Shown here one piece after another: positions 37,163-50,145 of a stretch of DNA of 64,000 nucleotides (within the stretch, counting starts at the first letter, position 1; each line of letters starts with the position of its first letter). The notes beneath the pieces were generated by a model. That model was not told the origin of the DNA. It was given only the letters and a program-made list of their open reading frames with translations, and searched no databases. The position numbers were made by a program, and so were the translations under genes. The stretch lies in contig OY856410.1 of the NCBI GenBank assembly GCA_963693085.1, positions 887,791,835 to 887,855,834 of the forward strand, read 5' to 3'. The DNA comes from Alisma plantago-aquatica (Eukaryota > Streptophyta > Magnoliopsida > Alismatales > Alismataceae).

Positions 37163-40030
37163 ACCACAATGATGCTACAGAACCTTAATCAAATGGATAT
37201 CCTTCTTCTTTGACTTCTTGATCCTCCTATCCAGGAACAATATTGGATCTACCACAGAGGACACAGCCTTATGTAACTCCATCTCCACTGGATGTAGAGT
37301 CAACTCAGTGTTAGGGTGACACTTTCTCAACATAGAAACATGAAACACTGGTTGCAAAATAGGTAGCTTGTGTGGAAAGTCCACTTATAGGCTACTCACT
37401 AGTCTCATACTAATATAATAGAGATCTACATTGTCTCCCATATAAATCCTCATATGGAGTCATACCAATGCTTCCATGATAGCTATTATTGCATGTGAAC
37501 TTCTATTAGACATAGGTGAACTTCTCCACTGCCTAAAACTGCAAAACATAGTCTCTTAAATAGACCCACGAGTTATGTATCATTCTCTCATACTATTTGT
37601 CTGTCAATGCGCATTTGTCAGTTATAAGGTTCATGCACATTTTTAATATCCCGTCTTAACCTACTAACGCACTACGCACTTAACTATAACCCCAGTTACA
37701 TTATGTTTCAAACCTGGATACTAATATAAGTTCTTCATATTCTGATACATCTTAGTGTGAAGGGACACATAGTATACACATAAGAGCGAGCCCTTTTCCA
37801 TAACCAACATCTTTAGGCTATCACCTCTAGAAAAATTGTCTTGCTATGGTAATATACCTGTACCATCGTATGACTCATGGAAGTCGTCATGCTTCTATTG
37901 CACTACTGTGATTTGCTGACTCACCGTCGAATTTACTGGTGATTGTGTCAATAGTCATGCTAACAAGGACCCACCAACTATTCATTCATCTGATGCAAGG
38001 AGACCAACATGTCTCTCTTATGGCACACTAAGGAGCACAACTTTGCCTTGTCCATTGATGATGATGAAGAAGACTTCCTACTCAAAGCGTTTGCAACCAC
38101 ATTCACCTTCTCTGGATGGTAATCTATTGTGCAGTCATAATCTTTGATTAACTCCATCCAACATCATTGTCTCATAGTCAACTCCTTATATGAGAAGATG
38201 TACTACAGGTTCTTGTGGTCAGTGTAAGTTTGACACCTATCGCCATTAAGGTAGTGTTTTCATATCTTCGAAGCATGGACCATAGTTGCCAACTCCAAAT
38301 CATGTGTCGGGTAGTTCTCTTTGTGCTTCTTAAGATGTTGTAAAGTGAAGGACATCACATTATTTATCTTGCATCATCATGCAACCCAAATTGTTCCTTG
38401 ATGCATCATACAAAACTATGTACCCTTTACCTATTTTGGCTGCAATAACATTGGTGCACTGGTCAGCTTCTCCTTCAAAAGCAGGAAAGAATGTTGACAC
38501 ATGTTGTCCTAGATAAATGGCACACCTTTCATCATCAACTTTGTTAGGGGTAACTCCACTACGCTGAAGTCCTCAATAACCTCATGTAGATGTCTTAGAT
38601 TGTTCCCACTCTATCACTGGCTCCGATTTCTCTAGTCTTACACAACAAACGACACAATTCTTAATTGTTATCACTGTTGGGGAAATCAGTCCGCATGGGC
38701 ACATATACTCCCGTATATACCTATTCAGTCACCCTACCGCTCCGTATATTACTAATCGGTCCGCTAAGCGGTCATGGGCCGCATATACTCCCGCTTGGCC
38801 GATTAAGCGGCCGATTAAACTCCACTTTTCAAAAATCCCACAACTAATGTTCATGCATTTTGTACATACATGCATATATATACACACATTTCATTATATA
38901 TATAAATTGAGCTATATAGTCATTGAATTATATGAATACATTGTAATACATATAAAAATTTTCCACATGCATTTGTATATTTATTCAAATACCTTTTGAT
39001 ATATTAACATGTATAGATACATATACAATATACCTAAATATACAATCACTTATTTGTGAATGTACATATACATTTTGATTTATTCACATCTATACACACT
39101 ATACATATATTTGTAGATTGATTTACCTACATTTTAGTATTTGTACATATATTACAAACACATTCTATATATAGACATATATACATATATAAGCATATCA
39201 TACATCATACATGCATATTAATATGTTTATAAGTAAATAGATGTACATGCCTACTCTATATATTTTAATTTATGATCTTGCTATATTATTTTATATATAA
39301 TTAGTTTATTGAAATATTAAAATTCCAAAACCGCATATACTCCCGTATATACTCCCTCATACCGCATATACTCTATGAAGTACCCTCTCCACCTGTACAC
39401 CGCATACCGCTTTCCTGAACCATGATTGTTACCTTGTCGAACTATCAATTATCAAAGTACAGCCTCTTTGATCCATCTTTCTTCTTCATGAACAAAATGG
39501 GAGCATCCCAAGGAGATCTGCTCGATCTGATAGAACCCTTTCTCAAGCAGATCTTGCAATTGTCTCTTGAACTCTTGCATCTTAGCTGGCATCATTCTAT
39601 ATAGTAGGTTGGGTATTGGTGACCAGATCGATCTCAAAAATTCAATCTCCCCAACAGTCGGAACACCTAGAAGTTATCATGGAAAACATCCTTGAACTTC
39701 CATACAGCTGGAACTTCCTAGATACTAGGACTCATCACCTTGGTATCTATCATATGTGCCAAAAACACATCACATCCTTATCTCGTTAGCTCCTCAGTTG
39801 TCATAGACAATACTAGACACATCGGGAGAATATTTGTATCATCTTGGAAGATCTACAGAACATCATCATCCATAAACATAGTCACCTTGTATCTATAGTC
39901 CAAGAACACCGGATTCTATCCCAAGTATCCATCTAAGGATCATGTCGATACCATGCATATCAAGTGGTATATGATTCACTTCAATGACACATTCCAAGAA
40001 AGAAGGAACACAAGAGAACACATTTCCCTT
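37163..40030 (-). pseudogene. Element B pol remnant: protease/RT start, RNase H, integrase pieces, chromodomain
   Basis: Read on the minus strand: end of the protease linker and RT entry (39640-40030; EIDLVTNT, then PPYRMMPAKMQEFKRQLQDL, DAPILFMKKKDGSKRLYFDN), then NKVTI up to the hAT insertion and TIKN after it. It resumes far downstream with EWEQSKTST and IEDFSVVELPLTKLMMKGVP, then RNase H (near 38090-38330; IVDYHPEKVNVVANALSRKS), integrase zinc-finger pieces (near 37700; PGLKHNVTGVIVKC), a late integrase piece (SYHGSIGMTPYEDLYGRQC, near 37450) and PILQPVFHVSMLRKC, then DPILFLDRRIKKSKKKDIHL (37175-37384) leading into the chromodomain. The RT palm with its YxDD site and the integrase DDE core are deleted. 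Stops and frameshifts are frequent. Gypsy assignment comes from RT, RNase H, integrase order. Confidence 0.88.
38672..39424. mobile_element. hAT-like non-autonomous DNA transposon (753 bp)
   Basis: The inserted block interrupts RT codons between VTI and KN. The flanks are ATTGTTAT (38664-38671) and ATTGTTAC (39425-39432), an 8-bp duplication with one difference, the size expected for hAT elements. The ends are imperfect inverted repeats: CACTGTTGGGGAAATC at the left and, read inward from the right, CATGGTTCAGGAAAGC. Both subterminal parts repeat CCGCATATACTCCCGTATAT and GCGG/CCGC motifs, while the core (38860-39320) is AT-rich and non-coding. Confidence 0.65.
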
Positions 40031-40933
40031 TACACCACAGCATTGCCCAGGGGTTACTAATAAGGGGAAGGGGTTACCAACTCTCTTTCATTATTATACA
40101 GGTTTACAACTTCTTATGTATCAGATTACCTTTTTCATCTTGGTTTCCTTGCCATTAATATAAGAATTATAAAGATTAAATTATCTCATTACTTCTTTCA
40201 GGTTATTTGTTCATCATTCTCATGTATGTTCTCTTGTTTTATCATGTTTTCCAGTCCCTTATCAAGAGGAAGGCCATCATATTTTACATTTTTTATTAAA
40301 CAGGGGTCACCTCTCTTTAGTTCTTTCGTATGTAATGAAGGTTTATATTTTAGAACTTCCTTACTCACATAGGTTTGTCTGAGGTTAGCTCAGATTCCAC
40401 TTTGTTCATAAATTATTGTTCTCATCTGTTTCCTCATATCATACTTATCCCAGGATTTCTCTTCATCTTATGTGGATATTACACATTGACTTACTTCATT
40501 AACATAGATTTATCCATCTCTTTACTTTACAACCTCCTTGAAATTACAACTTCAAGGGCATCTCATAGCTTATTTGGGTTTAGGTTTAGGTTTCACGGTG
40601 TCGTGCCTTTCTCTTATACTTATCAGACATTCAAGTTTTGGTAAGTTGTGATGTAGTTCTCTTCTTCTTTAGGGCAAGATGAAGGTAATAGCACCATGTT
40701 TCCTGAATTGCTGTGCTCTTTCGATTATTTCAGAATGACTACTTGATCAGAGTAATCATAAAGATAACAATCTAAGAGTTACATACTTACCTTCTCTTCA
40801 ATAATTGAATGCCTAGACAGGGCACTCAAGTACTAAGATTAGGCAGTATGCACAATGTTTTATGTCATGTTCTCATCTTAGACATCATCCAAGTCCTAAG
40901 TCCTAGTGTCCCTATAGACTCAGCAAATCTAGA
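40031..40933 (-). other. Element B leader/gag region, decayed
   Basis: Between the primer site and the first pol similarity there is only about 0.9 kb with no recognisable gag or zinc knuckle. It aligns in order with 60600-61590 of element C, so it is a family feature rather than a private loss. Confidence 0.6.
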
Positions 40934-40945
40934 GCTCTAATACCA
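40934..40945 (-). promoter_or_regulatory. Element B primer-binding site (initiator tRNA-Met)
   Basis: GCTCTAATACCA, TGGTATTAGAGC on the element strand, five bases from the LTR edge at 40951. Confidence 0.85.
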
Positions 40946-42659
40946 CCAAATGTGACACCCATTGTTACGCAAAGCAAGATTACCGAAAACAAAGCACAGA
41001 ATTATCACTAATATCCATTTTACCACAAAATAGGGTAAATTAAAACCAAACACAAAAATGCACCTCAAGTTAAATGCATTGTTCAAAGCCATATGACTTG
41101 TACCACTTATTTTTCATTCATGTTAAAGGGTGTTACATATCATTATTCATTGGCTAACTTTTCACAACCTATTACATATGATAACATGTTCACAAATATA
41201 AATCATGTATGTACCACCATGGCATAGTGCCAAAAACTCAAACTGATGTACAATGTCTATAAAACACCCGCAAGGACCTAAGAGTATAGGGACAACACAT
41301 AGGACTTTGTTACTAGGCACTAGTTGCATACCCATGATCCAATAGTTATAGCTCTCCATATTGTCAGCTTCAATAGCACGATCTCTACCTCGGCATGCAT
41401 GTCCACCTAAAATATGTGGAAACCCACTGGTTGAGACCAAATGTCCTAGCGAGAGATATATCTATCCACCAACATTTGTTAAAGCATAGGTAGATTAAAG
41501 CAAATGGATAGCATACTTATCAGGTTGAGAAGATTCAACTAAATGACATATATTAAACTAATAACACAAATTAAGAAAACTAGGCAGTTACCACTGAGCA
41601 GATGAACAATGAAAACTAGAAGAAGGAATATGAAGAATATGTACAAAAATTGACTTCTCTTACCGCATTACAATTCAAGAAATCAGTACAAAGACAAGGC
41701 TAAGGGGTCAACCAATGTGAAGCATATTTTGACCCTAAGTAAAATATAACACATGTTTGTATTACATCTTTTATTATGCCCTGAGGATTTGATTCGTACC
41801 ACTCAAATCTAATTGACCACTCCTAAGTTGAAATTGGTGCCATACAAGGTCTATGGAAGAATTGGAATCCACAACCTCCCCAACACCTCTTGGTCATTAC
41901 AACATAAACACCACAAAGACATATCAGTCAACTACAAACAGTGACATATAATCCAACTAAAGGATAGGCTCATGCATGGCCATCCCTAGAAAACACCTAG
42001 CCCACCTTGGTACAGGTCATGGTGCTAGAAGAACAGGCTCACGCATTGTCGCTCTTAAAAAGAGGCATCACATGCAGTTAAACTGTCGCATATCACATAT
42101 CACAAGGAGAACAACTCATGCATGGCCATCTCATACAACATGTAATTTTGGATGCAAGGAGATACTTGACTTGCACCCCCACATATCCAAAAATATGCAC
42201 TCCAAGTTTCCCGTAGGAGTTACTCATTTCACCATCCAACAATAAAACATGCCTCATCAAGGCTCATAGACATCACCTTGTACCACATAATCATCACCAT
42301 AGCATTCATATAGTTATGGAATACATTTCACTTGAATGGTTAGAATCACACAAGTAGGAGAGAGAAAAAGGAATCACATGACATTCATCTAGTGAACTCA
42401 ACAAGCATAGCATACTCAAGTATTAGGGTTAGGGTTTCACACACAGTGGATTAGGGTTTAAACACATAGTCGATTAGGGTTTCATAGCATTATTCAATCA
42501 CCAAGCCCTAGTCTCATCACCTCCCACTTTCTTGGAGCATAATAGGACTTGGTTAATCAACTATCTAAATAGCATTAGGTATCAATCAACATTTACATGT
42601 ACATGTGTAACAACCTTGCAATGCCCCACATATGTAGAGACCATGCACCCTTATATGTG

Positions 42660-42935
42660 TATTGACCAACCTTAAAACATGTGTCTCGACCACCACCAAG
42701 GCAAGTGTCTCGACCACCATCAATACAAGTGTCTCGACCACCATAAAAACATATGTCTCGACCACAACCAAAGCATATGTCTTGACCATGACAAAAGAAT
42801 ATGTCTCGACCAAAATCAAAGCATATGTGTCGACCAAAACCATAGCATGTGTATCGACCATGACAAAAGCATATGTCTCAACCAAAACCAAAGCAAATGT
42901 TTTGACCATGAGAAAGCATGTGTCTCGACCATTAA
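42660..42935. repeat. 24-bp minisatellite in element B 5' LTR
   Basis: About eleven units of the CATATGTCTCGACCAAAACC-type repeat, more than in the 3' LTR. The first units have the variant ACCACCATCAATACAAGTGT. Confidence 0.9.
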
Positions 42936-43440
42936 GTCAAGCCATCTCAACAAATCTTCAATATAGAGATAAACCACATCTAAAAGAGATGATGAACATC
43001 AAGGAAACCAAGTGATACCAAGAAGTAAAGCTCAGTATAAAATTAACTTCAAAACCCTAAAACTAATCTCCATCATGAGCAATCGAGAAACCAAGCAAGG
43101 AGAGAAGGAAGACCAAGTTTCAATCTCAAGAAAATCGATTCAAAACCTCAACAAAAGCATGAGAATCAAACCACATCATGATGATAAAACCAAGGATTGT
43201 AAAACATGTGTGATCATCACCTCAACCATCACTTAACAAAAAATGTGTGTCGACCAAGACTAAAATAAAGGTGTAGTGACCACCAAGGTCAAGCTAGCAT
43301 AAGGGAAAATAACCCTCCTCAAAATAGGGAGGAAGCACGATTAAACTAGAAGGTTGTCACCAAGGGAAACTCGTCAAAATTAAAGTAAATGATGACATGC
43401 AAAGATGATCACCAAAACCTTAAAACATGTATCATAGAAG

Positions 43441-43445
43441 ATCTC
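43441..43445. repeat. Solo LTR D target-site duplication (left)
   Basis: ATCTC, repeated exactly at 48234-48238; the empty site can be read in the other B LTR near 26445. Confidence 0.92.
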
Positions 43446-46400
43446 TGTAACATCCCTGACCTGGGTTATATGTTAACCCTAGGTGTTTTGCTTAATCATG
43501 TAATTAGATGCTTGTGATTATCTCCTGGTCTGTAATTAAGTTCCTAAGGAACATATAGTTTCATTTTTGTCCTTTTTAAACAATGTTGTAGTATTGTTTT
43601 ATAATGCAGGGACCTATGTGCAAATTACCCAATTAGAGGGGTTAACTTGCAAATTTCACATGTTAAGATGTTACTCTAATGATGAGACATCATATGAGTG
43701 AATATGATGAAGTATGATGGATTCTCCAAGCTTGGGTATCAAAATGCAGCTTGTGAAGCAATCTGTGTGCTTAAAACCCTAATTTTGGAGTAAAGTGCAA
43801 TTTACCCAAAATGTGGGGTGCAACTTGTAAAATACACCTTCTAGAGTATCTTTTGTGACTCTTGACATCATTTAGTGGAAGAATGGTGAAGGGGCACTTC
43901 AATTGAATAATCAGATAAGAAGAATAACCTTTGTAATAGAATCACCAAGTTATAAGTAAAGAGACCTTTATATATATGTGCACCTTAGTTTTCATGTTGG
44001 CTTTCTTTACCTTTAGATCTTGAGTTTATGATGGGCTTTTCTTAGTTATGATAGAGTGAAAGTGAACATGCCTTAGAAGGAAGGAAGGACCTAGATGTGA
44101 ATCAAGAAAACTAGTTGTCCTTGTAATGGAAATAACCCCAAAGTACTTATACTCCTTCCCTTTTTGCAACCAAAGGCAACGTTTCCCTCCTCCTTCACTT
44201 ATCTTCTTGCTAGACTGACTAAGGCAGAGCTCTGGAGCCAAAGAAGATGACCAACTTGTTCTAAGGTAAGAAGAGACCATCATCTTGCTCGGATTCATGG
44301 AGGGATTCCTTGTGTAAGGTTGGTTTATGGTTCTTCTTCTTTAGGTTTCTCTTTCTAGCCGACTTTCCCCAACCTTTTCTTGGAGAAACACCTTTGGCCA
44401 ACCTGTAGAGCTCAAGACACCATTAAATGCTTGAAATCTTGAAAGCTTGGAGCTCTAGGAATGACCTTTGAGGCGGGTTTTATAACTTTAAACCTTTTAC
44501 TTTGTTAAGAATATCTTCTTTCTTGCATATACTAGCTTGTTCTTCTTCCTCCCTATCTTTCCTTGCAAACTTGCAAGCAATCCGTGAAGAAACTGACCTG
44601 ATCTGAGGTTGAAGATGATGGGCGTGATTTCCTAGGTAACTTTACCAAACGACCTTGGACCATTTGGTCTAAACGGTTTGCAAACCGTTTGAAATCAAAC
44701 AATCTCAGGACCGTTTGATTTCATGCAGTCTTGCAAGACCGTTTAGAATCAAACGGTCTCCAAGACCGTTTGGAAAGTTTGACCAAGTGAAGACCATTTA
44801 TAGGTCTGATGTACACATATTTAATTAATCATCTACAAAGGATCATAATCTAATTGCAAACCAATCACAAGTTGAAGGCACTTCAATCCTCTAAACCCTA
44901 ATCGGGTTCAATTGTTGAATTTATAAACCAATTTTGTTGAACTTTGGGTTGAGTGGCCCAAACGGTTTCAAAACCATTTGGGGTTCACTCAAACGGTCTC
45001 AAGACCGTTTGGTGATCACCCAGGACCGTTTGGAGGTCTAGGGTTAAGGTAATTTGATCAATTGAGGGTCCAATCACAATAGGTTGTTAGATTAATCAAA
45101 AGTGCTGATTTGCAACTTAATTAGGGTTCAACCCATATCAAATGGACTTACTTTTTGATGAAACATTGGGCAAACGGTCTCACGACCGTTTGGAGGGTGT
45201 CCAAATGATCTCAAGACCGTTTGGGCCAAGTTGGGGCCCAATTGAGTGTCAATTGATGGGTTCAACTTCAATTAAACTCACATTGATGATTGTTGATGGT
45301 TGAATGACTACAAACCCTAATTCAATCGGTTTCAACCCTAATTGTCTATCAATTGAGGGTCAATTGAGTGTCTAATTGGTTAAGGATAACCCTAATTAGC
45401 TCAATTGATAAGTGGTTAACAAGTATGTGGCCAATTGAGGGGTTCAACATTGAAAACCCTAAACGATTCCAAGTGTTGATGTGCTTTTTAGGTCCATGTG
45501 GTTTTGAGCCATTTGGACCAAACAGTCTCAAGACTGTTTGAATCCAAACAGTCTCAAGACCGTTGGGACCAAACGGTCTCAAGACCGTTTAGGGGCAAAT
45601 GGTCTCAAGATTGTTTGGGACCAAACGGTCTCAAGACTGTTTGGAACCAAACGGTTTCAAGGTCATTTATGATCAAACGGTTTCAAGGTGATTTTGTTCA
45701 AACGGTTTCAAAGTCAACTCTGATCAAACGGTCAACACAATCAAACGGTCGCAAGACTGTTTAAGGGCAAATGGTCTTGAGTGTCATGCAGTCTTGGAGG
45801 TCAAAGTGACCAAACGGTCAACGCTTCCAAACAGTTTCAAAACTGTTTGGAGGTTAAGGTGTGAAACCGTTTGGGGACTTTTAGGGTTATGTTTGCTTAG
45901 TAACTTGAAGACTTAATTGGTTCAATTGTTGTCTAATCCAAACCCTAATGATATATAAAGACAATAATGGGTTAAGTGATTAATAGATTGAACCATATTG
46001 TGGTCAATGGTGAACATTACCAATGTGCCCTTGAAGGGTTCAAGTAGATGACACCCTTGATCAATCAAACCCTAATAACCATAATGGTGGTGACTTGGGT
46101 TATGTTAATCAAAGTTGACTTGACCTAACCTAATCTAGAGTAATGTAATCACCATCTATTAGTAAGAGGAGAGAGAAGGTTCCATTTATGGTTGAAACTC
46201 AAGTAAAGTACCTTCAATGTATGTGAATGTGCATGATTAGGGTATGATCCACCTATGTGAGATCATGAAAACCCTAGTTATGATAATTGATGAATCTTAA
46301 CCTAATTTGGAGGCATCAAGGATGATAATTTCATACATGGTGATGCTAAGAGCTCATTTCACTATGAAGTGAATAGTAAACCCTAATTCTAGGGTAATGA

Positions 46401-48233
46401 AATGTCAAATAAATAGTAAACCCTAATTGAGGATGATGTGATGAAATGTACAATAAACCCTAATTCCAGGTTATGCTTTTAAGCATGAATCTTTATAATT
46501 AAAGTATGAGCTGAGGAATTATTATTCCTAATCATTATGATAGGGATTGAATAACCCTAATTGATACTAATAAGGGAACCTGGCCTTAATAAAGGCATGA
46601 AGGTACAACTCTTGAATTGGAATGTTATTTCTGTCTTATCAATTGTTGATCTGGAAATGAAATGTTATTATTGTTAGTTGAATTGACTATGCAGGTTCTT
46701 ATAAGAGAATGATCATAACCATGTAAGGGTTATGATAGTGTATTCATTGAAAGCATGTTGTAGACTTTATGAATAGTGATGTAAGCTATGTTGTCTATGT
46801 TTAAGTGAAAACATATGAAGTTAATGGGCTGTAAGAGCCATGAGTAACGTCAAGGTCATGCTGATTAGATGACTTATGATGAATTAATATCCATTTGATA
46901 ACTAAAATGAGTTGAACTTGATACATTTAGTATTCTTCTTGTATAGTAGTGTTTTAATATTTAAATGTTTGGAAACATGTTTGATGTTAAAAGAATACTG
47001 AAATGTACCTAATTAATCAAGTATAACCATACCATGTAGAGCCCTGATCATAGATCCATCATTGTTAGTAGTTAAATGATGGTGAAACAGGTTTTCCTAA
47101 GGGAACTCCTAGATCACATACTTTTGAGTATGTGGGGGAATATGGACGTGAATATCCTTACGTCCTAGTGTAGGAGTTGATGTAGATGTATCTTAATCTA
47201 TCAATCCTTCACTACATGTTTATGTCGGGGTGATGTAACACTATTCTCCTGAGGAAATCTTTAATGCCACATCGATGAGAGATAAACAAGAGATCTTTCG
47301 ATGGCGAAGAGAGTACAGAATGCCACTGTGACTCTAATAGTGAAGTTCTAGAATACCCTGGTGAGCTATAGTTGCAGAGATACTAGATGTCCTGCTTGTT
47401 GATCCTTACACTGACTGAGGAAGTTGAGGTCATCAGAATCCGACTCTTTTGATGACCTAGGTATGATGTTGATGTGACTTAATAGTGATCGGTTGGAGTA
47501 TGAGCGGTATACCTCATCTCCGCAGGGCATAATAATGTTTGTATAACATAATCAACCGCGTAGTATATTTGCTTAGGTTGAACCACGAGAAGTATTGATT
47601 GATGCTACATTGTTTATGATAATGCTCTAGTCAAGTAACTAGAATACATGTTCTTCATATTCCTTATTGAAGTGATGCTTAAGTAGGAGATGTTTTACTT
47701 AGTATTAAACCTGCTATTGGTTGTTTAAAGTTACTTTGCTTTTATTAACCTTTCTTTGCTCTAATAAAGTTTCTGGCGGAGAGTTATAACTCTCGTTGGG
47801 GCAATTATTTAAAATTGTCTCACCCCGTAGATTTCAACTTTTTAGGTGGTCGTCGAGGACGAAGGAACCAGTCTGCAGGAGAGCAGTACCAGCAACAACA
47901 ACACCAGGGGCAGCAGTGAATCTCAGGTGGAGATACTGGCTATCCAGTCTTGTAGTTAGATAGTCTTATGTCGTCTCTATACTCTCAGGTCCTTGGAGTC
48001 AGTAGGTCAGAGATTTTGGTTTTTCATCTTGAGATTTTGTATCTGGTTGTACATAATCACTCAAGAATTGATTAACAGAGATGTAAAATGTTTAACTTGT
48101 TTCTTATAAAAGGAGTTTTATGATTTCAAGATCTTGTCTTAAAAAGTTTTAATTTTTAGTGATTTTTTGTATTCCACTGCTAATCGAATGCTTCCGCTGA
48201 GTTTATCCCGTGTTTTGGAGATCGGAGCCCACA
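43446..48233 (+). mobile_element. Solo LTR D (4788 bp), related to element C LTR
   Basis: Starts TGTAACATCCCTGACC and ends GGAGCCCACA, with a perfect ATCTC duplication and no internal region, which is the product of LTR-LTR recombination. Its start matches the minus-strand start of the element C LTR (ending at 60000), and its distal part matches C's 48767-49300 module, although the last ~60 bases differ. It is the only gypsy-type LTR here in plus orientation. It carries an AAACGGT palindrome array (44650-45880). Confidence 0.88.
44650..45880. repeat. Array of AAACGGTCT-CA-AGACCGTTT palindromes in solo LTR D
   Basis: More than twenty AAACGGT or ACCGTTT half-sites, many joined as AAACGGTCTCAAGACCGTTT, which is self-complementary around a central CA. 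Spacing is irregular (about 20-200 bp), becoming close to tandem at 45510-45760. The open frames at 45349-45582 and 45498-45764 arise from this repeat. Confidence 0.92.
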
Positions 48234-48238
48234 ATCTC

Positions 48239-48766
48239 CATGAAAGAACCTTGTTAAGAGAGGTGATACTCACGTTTGACACATGCAAAATAGCACCCAA
48301 AACTCATGTTACACTAAGGTACTCAGACCCCATGCATGAAAATGGAAATCAGAGATCTAGGGTAAGAGAAAACCATCCATCTCTCATTCATCTTAAATCA
48401 GGAATAAGGAAATTAGGGTTTAGGATTAGAAGCAAATCTCATAGGATTATCATCACGACTCAAACCATAAATTATGATAATATCTTTTAGCATGTTTAGA
48501 TCACATTTTAGAGATAGAAATAGAAACATGTAAACAAGATTATGGTGGTAAAATGGAAGAGGGGAAAGTTATACACCCACCTTATGTAGACACCTGAGCT
48601 CAAAGATCAAAGGCTCCAAGAGAGAAGAAAATACCCCAATTTTGATTAACACATCAGCCACAAGATCACCTCCAAAGAGAAGTACACCATGGTCAAAGAA
48701 AAGCTCAAGAGAAGAGGATAACAAACCCTAGGCCAAACCAAAAGAAGAGAGGAGAAAGAGAAGAAA
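48239..48766 (-). repeat. Element B 5' LTR, part 2
   Basis: Continues the B LTR after solo LTR D (matches about 26450-26985 of the 3' LTR) until element C interrupts it at 48767 after GAGAAGAAA. Confidence 0.85.
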
Positions 48767-49931
48767 TGTAGCATCCAACTAACAAAAACATAATTAACTA
48801 ATGCGGAAGCGTTCACTAAGCAGCAGATTATAGAAAATCACTAAAAAATTTAAACCTTTTTCAAAGAGACCCAATCATAAGAAAACTCTTTCAACAATAA
48901 CCAATGTATTACATTTACATCATGGTTCATAAGAATATATCTTATACCATCTCTTCTCGAGGGTTACAACATCAACTGCCTTGTTAAAAGCTAAACACAG
49001 ACAACATAATAACCTCGAGGCATCAAGCCAAGATCTCAAAATGATACATTAAAAGCACTAAGTACTAACTCCGAGGACCTGAGAGTACAGAGACGACACA
49101 TAGGACTTCTATCTACCAAACACGATAGACAGCACACTCAACCTGAGTTGTCACTGCTGTCCTTGTAGCTGCTGATGTTCTTCATCCGAAAGATATTCTC
49201 AGTCTCTTTCACACTCGTCCACCTAAAAATGTTGGTTCCCACGGGGGTGAGACAATTGAAAATTGCCCCAGCGAGAGATATAACTCTCCGCCAAAAACAT
49301 CATTATTGTAGTTTAATTAATATAAAACTGAGCAGAGGATAAGCAGTTTAGATCATTCTCATCTTTTAAAGTATTACACCTATCTATGATTGAACAGTAA
49401 TTCATCTATTCTCTTTATAAGAAATAGAAAGAACATGTATAACATTTATCTACCATACATTTTCAACATCTCAAGCTTTGCTCATGTCATTCATTATTCT
49501 GATGTGTCACCCATGATTCATTCTTGTTTCTATTTGTTGGCCTTAGCCAATCTGCTAAACAAGTATTCACTTATGCCAGACATGTGATTATATAAATCAT
49601 CATGTCTTATTCAAGCATTAAACTATATCAATCAGGTATAAATGTTTCAGGCATTGGACTATACCAATCCTGATTACACATCCAGGCATTGGACTTTAAC
49701 CAAACCTAATTACAGGCATTAAGCCTCTGTCAGGTATTTCTAATTATAGAGGCATGGATAGCATGTGAAACATAACTATCAACATGAGATATCTAGCATC
49801 ATGATTATAATCAACAGTAGCAGTAAGATATCAACATAAGCATGACCATTGTATGTACACAATTACAGTCTTATGCATATCCACAACATAAGTATAATTA
49901 CTATCTCTTAGTTGCACTAAGCATCATCTTT

Positions 49932-49947
49932 ATGTAAAGAGAACAAA
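49932..49947. repeat. LINE target-site duplication (left)
   Basis: ATGTAAAGAGAACAAA, repeated exactly at 55734-55749. The uninterrupted site is seen in the other C LTR near 62776-62791. Confidence 0.95.
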
Positions 49948-50145
49948 ATGAAGTCCATTGTGATCTTCTTTCACTTCTATTCTGAAATTTCAAGAGGGTG
50001 AAGAAGACCACTAGGTCATTGATGTAAACTCTCCCGGGGGCGCGTCGTCTAGGGTTTTCTCTGGCGATTCGCGATTCCGGGCTATCTCTCGTCCTCGTCT
50101 CCGAGGCGACTCCCTCTGTCTCTCTTGCAGGTTCCCTCCACCGCC

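Larger units (their letters stand above)
40951..43445 (-). repeat. Element B 5' LTR, part 1
   Basis: Matches 23599 to about 26450 in order, beginning TGTGACACCCAT. Interrupted at 43445 by solo LTR D. It lacks some sequence present in the 3' LTR (around 24900-25260). Confidence 0.88.

Noticed and set aside
45349..45764. Open frames of 77-88 residues with repeated QTVS-type text
   Set aside because: They arise from the AAACGGT palindrome array in solo LTR D.
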